DNA from: a virus
DNA length: 20,664 nt
Direction: 5' to 3' (one strand)
IMG/VR virus record: IMGVR_UViG_3300031673_011430
Span: 1 to 20,664 of that record
The notes beneath the pieces are model-generated. The model did no database searches. It was not told the origin of the DNA and saw nothing but the letters and a program-made list of their open reading frames with translations. Positions 7,201-12,355 of this stretch are shown one piece after another; position 1 is the first letter of the stretch, and the number at the start of each line of letters is the position of its first letter. Made by a program: the position numbers and the translations under genes.

Positions 7201-8340
7201 CTCACAGAAATCCACCTCAGTCTTGGCAACTCTGTGACACCCATGTTCAGTACAAATTGCCCTACCAACGGCTGTTCCCATTGATACGGAAGCTGCTACG
7301 CCAGTAGACACCTTGTGAGCCAACTCTGGATAACCAATCTTATCCAAAGCACATAGGGCAATTACTCTCATCTTTTTTTCATCATAGTAGGTGTCTACCA
7401 CAATTCCGCGCATCATATCTACCGATTGAGATTGATGATCGAGACATAGCGGCTTGGCTACCCACTTTTTATAAGCCTTTTTTAACTCTTCTTCAGGGAA
7501 AATATCACAATTATGAACAATAACCCCATTGGCAACGTATGAATTATCATCTTCGACGGCAAAGTTATATACTAAACCTTCATAATCTGTTTCGTCAATA
7601 TCCGTAATGCGATGCAAACGATAATTCTCATCATTAGATTTAAATAATCTATTTACCGGAGATAACAACATATCTCCTACTAATAAATCTTCAGCCTTCT
7701 CAAATTTAAAACCATCATTATGAGAAATTAAATTATTTAATTTCTTTTTAGACGCATCTAATTTATAAAATGGATGCTCTCCAGTAACAAGTAACTCTGG
7801 GTTATGTACTGACTTAACCTTCAACAACGTTCCCGCATGTTGGCGAGAAGAGAGAGCTACAACTTTACGTACTCGATTTTTATGAGTAAATACTTCATCA
7901 CCAACTTTGATATCTTCGATTTTTTTACTAGATCCGTCCCCTAATAAAATATCTGTGCCAGGAGCAAAACAGTTGCTGTTTTTATAAGGCATAATATCCG
8001 GATCACTACTGCGCCATATCCAAGTATCATCTCTTTTTTCCCAATGAGCCTCCACATCCTTACCATCGGCGGTTTTCCTAAGCGCACCACTATCATCTAA
8101 CAATGCTGACTCAGCAGCGTGCATCATTACAGCCGTAAAATATAAAAAGTCCTTAGCCTTAGGAGCGATAGCTTTTCCAGTCTTAACAGACTGCTCCGCC
8201 GCCTCTACCGCAGCACGAGCCTTAAGATCTGTCACGGTATCCTGAAACATTTTAGTTATTTCAGGATCGTCAACGTCCAGAATGTTTAACTTAAGGTCGT
8301 CCTTAGTAACTGCTATTGCTTCTCCTAATTTGATAAGCAT
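4285..8340 (-). CDS. Prohead protease-scaffold fusion containing a mini-intein
   Basis: This encodes 1351 residues (1197 after splicing) from ATG 8340, with GGAGAG just upstream. An intein occupies residues 124-277. Joining the flanks gives a prohead-protease-like segment: NSN-CDIFPEEELKKAYKKW, PLCLDH (candidate catalytic His302), VSTGVAASVSMG (candidate nucleophiles Ser345, Ser351, Ser353) and LSPIELSIVVSGADPKAKI, which resembles phage prohead proteases of the herpes-protease fold. A CxxHxC...CxH motif (363-381) may bind zinc. Residue 430 onward is scaffold-like: a helical segment, two YFQGGGG repeat units (553-600 and 650-697), a Pro/Gly/Ala linker (788-830), seven cysteines in 21 residues (981-1001), an acidic region (1020-1110), and a helical C-terminal domain ending DAAFKGRRY. 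T4 encodes protease gp21 and scaffold gp22 separately; here they appear fused. Confidence 0.85.
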   Translation of the reverse strand: MLIKLGEAIAVTKDDLKLNILDVDDPEITKMFQDTVTDLKARAAVEAAEQSVKTGKAIAPKAKDFLYFTAVMMHAAESALLDDSGALRKTADGKDVEAHWEKRDDTWIWRSSDPDIMPYKNSNCFAPGTDILLGDGSSKKIEDIKVGDEVFTHKNRVRKVVALSSRQHAGTLLKVKSVHNPELLVTGEHPFYKLDASKKKLNNLISHNDGFKFEKAEDLLVGDMLLSPVNRLFKSNDENYRLHRITDIDETDYEGLVYNFAVEDDNSYVANGVIVHNCDIFPEEELKKAYKKWVAKPLCLDHQSQSVDMMRGIVVDTYYDEKKMRVIALCALDKIGYPELAHKVSTGVAASVSMGTAVGRAICTEHGCHRVAKTEVDFCEHMKAKTCYGEINVDLSPIELSIVVSGADPKAKIRRIIAAADSIAQYVEMKENMVKEKQAMTLDEVKQLKEDLKNIEAKITSLGEDENEEIAPPYGQQGRGSLEMAETEVDEVAGNNPQGFPDRYASEILSDIVGVLNEKVAQLDKFINKMASVKESHLNNIEDTTMTNEKKAYFQGGGGVNEPAPGQVKYPKEDSDSIRNNEDKQMVGQPPFPEVGPVDGMHPGPASVPESEEARKKKLQRMAAENEQRKMRREAALEQAKNAINSKQGYFQGGGGVNEPTPGKPKYEKEDSDSIRNNEDKQQVGAPPFPGVGKPDGLYGNDLAEKKKLLRAKLNAQFVKSAEKGSDRWEVYHGDNMILTATVNDLVGPDKVAAFYDSIATKVYGKKILDTIRTQGFDTAMSIFKGAQAVAGPGAAPGAPPEGGAAPTPEMAPPPDMPGDAPVDTGEAGGPAEALETSLDEVDGLIADMKRQVQSLKEEDTGDMGEMAPPEGMTTASVSLPAMRKTLNAALIKGAQQALNDLNDHKEELQLLRHVYNTEGAVNVENSEVVGDLAEEAVNDVKGTVANVHKLMSAFVKYARGTEALIKRAGEESEMTEEAKCKCPGDKCKCGDKECKGCKECKEDKEDKKEDKKEKKDKNDADLGFADLGLPEEGGLEGGLEDEGLPDDPEGLEAYLSELSGDEEPPLEEDEEISVSEEEDIGDANTTIQFEGGEPSELTTDEPVEGLIGEASSDKLAAMRNKIAQKGVAFSDMLQKAHPGGGVTTKLDTKPTGDLGRVETLTEAHDKFMQVANAPPQVRKAAEDIQRLVQAGKIDPEGDFPALIAQGLDPQAVAYWKKLWGEASDSESSQYVNDLVKDYQSKKSEEEMSKYRVKTARAYELAHEMSQRGIIGSNREAISVQVNELMDFSDKNFAHLKATVERYPLKKIASIPNVGYPQDSMMGADLPAVPAVDSSGNLTADLDAAFKGRRY
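5338..5400 (-). other. Seven-cysteine, metallothionein-like cluster in the scaffold region
   Basis: These bases encode residues 981-1001 of the protease-scaffold protein, spaced CxCx4CxCx4CxxCxxC and rich in Lys, Gly and Asp. Such dense CxC/CxxC spacing is typical of metal-binding clusters. It sits between a helical region and a long Lys/Asp/Glu stretch. Confidence 0.7.
6250..6393 (-). repeat. Scaffold repeat unit, copy 2
   Basis: This encodes residues 650-697 of the protease-scaffold protein, beginning YFQGGGGVNEPTPG, with the block EDSDSIRNNEDKQ and ending GVGKPDG. It matches the copy at 6541-6684 along its length, and both are followed by a Lys-rich helix. The start-to-start distance is 291 bases (97 codons), so the unit is an in-frame tandem duplication. 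Confidence 0.9.
6541..6684 (-). repeat. Scaffold repeat unit, copy 1
   Basis: This encodes residues 553-600, beginning YFQGGGGVNEPAPG and sharing EDSDSIRNNEDKQ with copy 2. The two copies differ at few residues over 48 positions, while the Lys/Arg-rich helices after them have diverged more. Confidence 0.9.
7510..7971 (-). mobile_element. Mini-intein (154 aa) in the prohead protease
   Basis: Residues 124-277 of the host protein form a self-splicing Hint domain. Block A is CFAPGTDILLGDG with Cys1 as nucleophile, block B has VTGEHPFY with the conserved Thr and His, and the C-terminus reads ANGVIVHN followed by Cys+1. All class-1 splicing residues are present, so it should be active. It has no LAGLIDADG or HNH endonuclease and no room for one. 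The DNA is markedly AT-rich: the 60-base blocks at 7621, 7681 and 7741 contain 16, 12 and 20 G+C, against 33 in the extein block at 7261. The insertion lies just before the conserved CDIFPEEEL segment, close to the candidate catalytic His. Confidence 0.93.
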
Positions 8341-8471
8341 TTATTCTCTCCGGAAGTTTTAATCTCTCGGTCTTTCAAAGCGCGCTTTTCCTCTTCTTCG
8401 TCCTGCTTAAGTTCACCTTCTTTGTAAACTTTTAAAATCTTTCCAGGTTCTCCCTGCTTAATAAACATCAT
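8325..8471 (-). CDS. Small hypothetical protein (48 aa)
   Basis: This 48-residue frame begins MMFIKQGEPGKILKVYKEGE and ends GENKCLSN. Its start shares a base with the upstream stop (TAATG), AAAGG lies four bases before the first ATG, and its stop lies 16 bases inside the next gene. It fills the only space between two genes that would otherwise leave about 130 bases unexplained. The next ATG codon (8468) is an alternative start. The C-terminal half is strongly charged (KQDEEEEKRALKDRE). I do not recognise a family. Coupling to the protease-scaffold gene suggests an assembly role, which is inferred. Confidence 0.7.
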   Translation of the reverse strand: MMFIKQGEPGKILKVYKEGELKQDEEEEKRALKDREIKTSGENKCLSN

Positions 8472-9130
8472 TAACCTTTCTCACGCATACGCTTTTCTCT
8501 GTCTTGATATAACCTAACCACATACGGTTCTCGCTCTTGTACAGGAATATTAAGCTCCTGGCTTGAATCTTCTATCCAGTTCTTTGCAAGAATATTGGTA
8601 TTTATGTGATCAATAATCCTATCTTCTATCAGTTTTTTAAACTCAGATATTTCTTTTTTAGTATTTTCCATGGCAGTAATCACATTATTTCTAAAAGTAG
8701 AGCTAGTATGATTTCTAATAATGGCAACTAATTGGATCACATTATCTTCCACATCCGTGGAATCATCGGAAAAAGACTCCAACAATTTGGATATATGCGT
8801 GTCAGTTGAAAATTCTTTGAGTTTGGCTGCACATATGAAGGCGGTTTTTTTGAAAGACCAATCTTTCGGATCGTTTGACCGTTCAGATCCTAAAAACTTT
8901 TCCTCTATTTCTTCTGTAAAGCGCCACAATGTAGCTCTATATTTTTCTATAGACTCAGTAGATACCTGCTGGTATTTCTTAAATGGATTATACAGATGGT
9001 TGAGATAATTATTATAACTAACCAACTTATCGATTAGTAACTTTAGCACCTTAACTAGCTGGTTTGCAGTTTTCTTTTCTTCCTCTGTTATATCCAGAGT
9101 CATTTCTACGGTGTCAGCAGATTTGAGCAT
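8471..9130 (-). CDS. Hypothetical helical protein (219 aa)
   Basis: This encodes 219 residues from ATG 9130. An in-frame stop lies four codons upstream (TAG), so the start cannot move far, but no good Shine-Dalgarno sequence is visible in the 26-base gap. The protein is almost entirely helical and charged. It has a likely coiled coil at the N-terminal side (ITEEEKKTANQLVKVLKLLI) and another near residues 155-175 (NTKKEISEFKKLIEDRIIDH). It has no membrane segment, cysteine cluster or enzymatic motif. The gene ends in TAATG overlap with the 48-residue gene. I do not recognise the family. Its position between the phosphatase and the protease-scaffold gene suggests a head-assembly or virion role. 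Confidence 0.75.
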   Translation of the reverse strand: MLKSADTVEMTLDITEEEKKTANQLVKVLKLLIDKLVSYNNYLNHLYNPFKKYQQVSTESIEKYRATLWRFTEEIEEKFLGSERSNDPKDWSFKKTAFICAAKLKEFSTDTHISKLLESFSDDSTDVEDNVIQLVAIIRNHTSSTFRNNVITAMENTKKEISEFKKLIEDRIIDHINTNILAKNWIEDSSQELNIPVQEREPYVVRLYQDREKRMREKG

Positions 9131-9156
9131 ATTAAAATACTATATAAATGGCATAT

Positions 9157-10377
9157 TTACAGTTGCACTAATCCATAGGGATCTATATCAATTATTCCGC
9201 CAGTGCCAGAACCAGGCGTTCCGCCCCCAACCCCAAAATTAGTACCAGGAATAGATCCCTGGTAATTACTTCTCAACCCAGTGCTGGGTAACTGTGGTGC
9301 ACTAGGTATTGCGGGAGATCCTTGCCCAGAAGGTAACTCTTCCGCTGTCGGTGACCCTACCGGTCCACCACCACCAAACGCTTCATTAACATCCGTCTTG
9401 CTATCCAAAACTTTGATTGCATTAATTATGTCGGGTGATAATCTAAGGGTGGGGCTTAATATTAGTTGCTGAACAGTGCTTGGAGCAAATTTTAATGCTT
9501 GCCCACCTCGTCCATGGCCAATCCAAAAATCAGCAACTGGTGGTAAGTCACCATAATTCACCATATCTACAACATACCCTATAGACATTAAAAGCTTTTT
9601 GAGGTCCGAATAAAATTGATCTGCTGCTGGGTGTGGAGTAGCTTTAATAACAACAGCTGTTTTGGCGCCGGCTTGTTTAACTATATCTTTAAGTTTTTCG
9701 ATTCGAGCCCGAATATTTACCGAAGGGTTTTGTTCACCTTCGGGTGATCTTACAGCAGACCACCACACGTCAGTTTGATCCATGATTGGATTAGACGTAC
9801 CAGCCACGTTGCTGGATCGCTGTTGATACCCGCCCGAGCCTTCCTCACGCAGGTAGGTAACAATATCATCCGCCTCCGAAATATCAAGGACCGCTTGGTC
9901 GGGGGTGGTGGGCGTCGTAGGAGTTAAGCCAATGTGTTTGTTCATCAAAGCTTTAGATTCCGCCGATATACCACTTCCATACCCTAAAGACTCAGCTTGA
10001 CGCACGGCAAACGCAGGGCTGGCACCCTGCTTTAAAACATTGTAAATACCCACCGCGAAACCTGTTCTATCTTTCCCCCGGCGACAGTGGATTAAAGTGC
10101 TTCCTTGGGGTGTGTCAAAAATCGCTCCGCCGCCCGCTTTAAGCTTGTTTCCAGCCGCATTAATACTAGCACTAGATTCTGGATTAATATGCAGCTGAAT
10201 GTGCTTAACGCTGGGAGGAAGTAATCGAGCAATGAATAAACCAGCATCCCGATCCAAAGAGATTACTTTCCTAATCTTAGGATAGTTATTGACAAGCCAA
10301 TCTACTTGCGCCTGGTTTGTGGGCGCCGCACTCCTATACAGTTTAGGACTGACCTGACGAAAATTTGGGGGTATCAT
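9157..10377 (-). CDS. PFA-DSP-like protein phosphatase fused to a second domain
   Basis: This encodes 406 residues; the start overlaps the upstream stop as ATGA. Residues 5-150 resemble atypical dual-specificity phosphatases of the PFA-DSP/SIW14 type: NFRQVSPKLYRSAAPT at the N-terminus, a hydrophobic strand with VISLDRD, then HCRRGKDRTG at 97-106. This is the complete CX5R signature, with Cys98 as nucleophile and Arg104 as phosphate binder. Related enzymes remove phosphate from phosphotyrosine, inositol pyrophosphates or similar substrates. Residues 165-330 form a second alpha/beta domain with ADFWIGHGRGG that I cannot assign. The last 70 residues are a Gly/Pro/Ser-rich tail. The catalytic acid could not be located with confidence. 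The intact signature suggests an active enzyme; the substrate is unknown. Confidence 0.82.
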   Translation of the reverse strand: MIPPNFRQVSPKLYRSAAPTNQAQVDWLVNNYPKIRKVISLDRDAGLFIARLLPPSVKHIQLHINPESSASINAAGNKLKAGGGAIFDTPQGSTLIHCRRGKDRTGFAVGIYNVLKQGASPAFAVRQAESLGYGSGISAESKALMNKHIGLTPTTPTTPDQAVLDISEADDIVTYLREEGSGGYQQRSSNVAGTSNPIMDQTDVWWSAVRSPEGEQNPSVNIRARIEKLKDIVKQAGAKTAVVIKATPHPAADQFYSDLKKLLMSIGYVVDMVNYGDLPPVADFWIGHGRGGQALKFAPSTVQQLILSPTLRLSPDIINAIKVLDSKTDVNEAFGGGGPVGSPTAEELPSGQGSPAIPSAPQLPSTGLRSNYQGSIPGTNFGVGGGTPGSGTGGIIDIDPYGLVQL

Positions 10378-11177
10378 ATATTCTTTACCACTTCATTAAT
10401 TACTTTGCGTATGTAGTATGGAGGTCGTCCATTGAGGATGGTTTTAAGAAACGTAATAGACTGTCCTAAAGAAGCGGTGTTCGGACTTTTCTTGCTAGCT
10501 ATTTGATACTCATCCAATTCATATATCTTTCTTTTCAAATTTAATAAAGAATATAATCTTTTATTAGGCTCAATGCGACGAGTAAGAAAGTTAATTATTA
10601 CTGCAATTCCTCGTGCTGCCATAGCTGGATCGTCCATGGTTACCATATATTCTGCAAGCTTAACCATACGCTCTTCGATATCCGAGCTTTCGATCTTTTC
10701 CAGTTTGTCATAATATAAAGGATCCTCAGTCAAATGATCAGTGGCAATCTCACGAGCTATATCCTCATCATCGGTATGTTCCATCTCAATCTTAATTCCC
10801 TTTTCCAATTGCTTTGGATTAAGATCTTTCGGCTCGCCTTTATCTGCCAACCCTCCAGGAATCTTGTCCTTAACATCGTTCTGATCTGATTTGTAATCCA
10901 CCGCCTGTAAAGCTTCCATCAAAGCTGCGTTATCAGGATCTTCTACCTCTTCTACAAAGGCTTTATCAAAAGCTTGCTTAAAAACAACCATAAACTTGTG
11001 CAAACGTTCAGGTTTATCCTTCCTCAGTTTACGCATTACATATGAATAACTAAGATCAGAACGTGGCGTTGGTGAGCCGGTCTCTTTCGCTAACGCGATA
11101 AGAGCCTTGTTGGCTAAACGATTCTGTCCAGCTATTCGAAAATCTTTTGCCAATTTTCTTAACAAGTCTGCTTTCAT
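10374..11177 (-). CDS. DUF5661-like domain protein (267 aa)
   Basis: This encodes 267 residues with ATGA overlaps at both ends, so it is tightly coupled to both neighbours. Residues 103-163 carry a distinctive conserved block (KIPGGLADKGEPKDLNP, GIKIEMEHT, EIATDHLTEDPLYYDKL) that I associate with the uncharacterised family DUF5661, found in phages and bacteria. The Glu, His and Asp-His residues could bind a metal, but that is a guess. The N-terminal 35 residues form a helical hairpin (LLRKLAKDFRIAGQNRLANK) like those in other proteins of this window. The C-terminal 70 residues are helical and basic. No signal peptide or membrane segment is present. The family label is from memory of the motif and the function is unknown. 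Confidence 0.78.
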   Translation of the reverse strand: MKADLLRKLAKDFRIAGQNRLANKALIALAKETGSPTPRSDLSYSYVMRKLRKDKPERLHKFMVVFKQAFDKAFVEEVEDPDNAALMEALQAVDYKSDQNDVKDKIPGGLADKGEPKDLNPKQLEKGIKIEMEHTDDEDIAREIATDHLTEDPLYYDKLEKIESSDIEERMVKLAEYMVTMDDPAMAARGIAVIINFLTRRIEPNKRLYSLLNLKRKIYELDEYQIASKKSPNTASLGQSITFLKTILNGRPPYYIRKVINEVVKNI

Positions 11178-11470
11178 CGTGGTACCCGTCTCTCAGCGTG
11201 GTTATAAATAGAATGAATACAAGCACCGGGGCGTGGTTCTAATATGGCACTGATTGTCCACGAATTAACATACACTTTAACAGCGGTTCCGCCTACGTTA
11301 CACTCTACAATTAAACATTCGTCAATGACTTCTAATAGTTTGCCACGTATTACGCTCTTGCGGTCTATATCTTTATCTGCTGTTAATAATGTTTCATGCG
11401 AATCCCCTTGGTAAATCTCAACCTCTTTACCAATTAACGCTTTTAATACTTTGGCAAAACCTGCGGACAT
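11174..11470 (-). CDS. Small beta-barrel protein, Sm/Hfq-like candidate
   Basis: This encodes 98 residues, with TAATG overlap upstream and ATGA overlap downstream. The predicted pattern is a short N-terminal helix (AKVLKALIGKEVEIYQGD) followed by alternating strands (VIRGKLLEVIDECLIVEC, TAVKVYVNSWTISAILEP). Short helix plus five strands with a central Gly-Lys-Leu turn is typical of small Sm-like or SH3-like barrels. The resemblance is one of pattern only; no Hfq signature residues are clear. The last 20 residues are basic (YNHAERRVPR). Its role in the head operon is unknown. Confidence 0.72.
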   Translation of the reverse strand: MSAGFAKVLKALIGKEVEIYQGDSHETLLTADKDIDRKSVIRGKLLEVIDECLIVECNVGGTAVKVYVNSWTISAILEPRPGACIHSIYNHAERRVPR

Positions 11471-12354
11471 TACTCACCAGCCTCTATTTTATGCGAAAGT
11501 TTTGCCATAGATTTATCTACCTTGACTTGTAGCCTAATCATTTTTAAATAATCAAGCACTTTTGCTCGGGCGGCTTTTTGCCTAGCATCTATAAAATTAA
11601 ATTTATGTATAGAAAACACCGGTCTGGGAGAGGTGGTGCGGGCAGACAAATCAGTACCTTCAACCGTTACTTGCATTTTAAATGACGTACCCGGTATGAC
11701 AAAAGGATTAGTGATAACTCGGTACTGCATCTCTCCATTGCGATTAATGTCAAGCTTAGACTGAGGAGACTCCCAAGATCCAACAATGTTGCCAGCTTTT
11801 ATTTTTTGAGCTAAAATATTATAAAAATCATTCAGACGATTCGGATCGTTAATAAAGGCGTCCACTTCCTCTTTGGGAAGATTATGTCTGGTTAAACTGT
11901 CTTTTATAGCTTTAATATTCCAGACCGCTTCTCGTATGGTGTTGGAAATGTGTACTCTTTCAATACGATCTAAACTTGCAGGCAATTTCGGATACTTTTC
12001 CGTAAACTGATTTTTAACATCTGGGTCCGCTTCGGTTGCGCTCTGTTCGTATTTAGTAAGCTCTCCTGATAATCGCTTAGATATTTCTCTCACCCTATCT
12101 ACTGCAAAGTTGTACGACTCAACGTCGGAGTCTTTAATTGATTTTTGTACACTTATTATGTGTTTTTCTAACTCATCAATGTCGCTACGAACTGCCACCG
12201 AATCTGTTTGTAATTTGACAACCTTGGCACGATATTCTGGGTCTGTAAGTTTGCGATACCAATTGCGCAAACGACGAACAATACCCGCCACTTTTACAAC
12301 TTGTTTGTTCTCAGTGCGGTTTAATTCTAAAGATGCAACAGCGAGTATGTCCAT
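11470..12354 (-). CDS. Hypothetical coiled-coil/beta protein (294 aa)
   Basis: This encodes 294 residues from ATG 12354, one base after the stop of the 789-residue gene, with AGG five bases before the start. Residues 25-110 are basic then charged helices, probably coiled coil (DIDELEKHIISVQKSIKDSD). Residues 130-190 are helical. Residues 195-270 look like a beta domain (KLDINRNGEMQYRVI, SFKMQVTVEGTDLSA), and a basic amphipathic helix ends the protein (YLKMIRLQVKVDKSM). No catalytic motif, membrane segment or signal peptide was seen and I do not recognise the family. The location beside the portal makes a portal-associated or inner-head role plausible, without direct evidence. Confidence 0.75.
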   Translation of the reverse strand: MDILAVASLELNRTENKQVVKVAGIVRRLRNWYRKLTDPEYRAKVVKLQTDSVAVRSDIDELEKHIISVQKSIKDSDVESYNFAVDRVREISKRLSGELTKYEQSATEADPDVKNQFTEKYPKLPASLDRIERVHISNTIREAVWNIKAIKDSLTRHNLPKEEVDAFINDPNRLNDFYNILAQKIKAGNIVGSWESPQSKLDINRNGEMQYRVITNPFVIPGTSFKMQVTVEGTDLSARTTSPRPVFSIHKFNFIDARQKAARAKVLDYLKMIRLQVKVDKSMAKLSHKIEAGE

Positions 12355-12355
12355 G

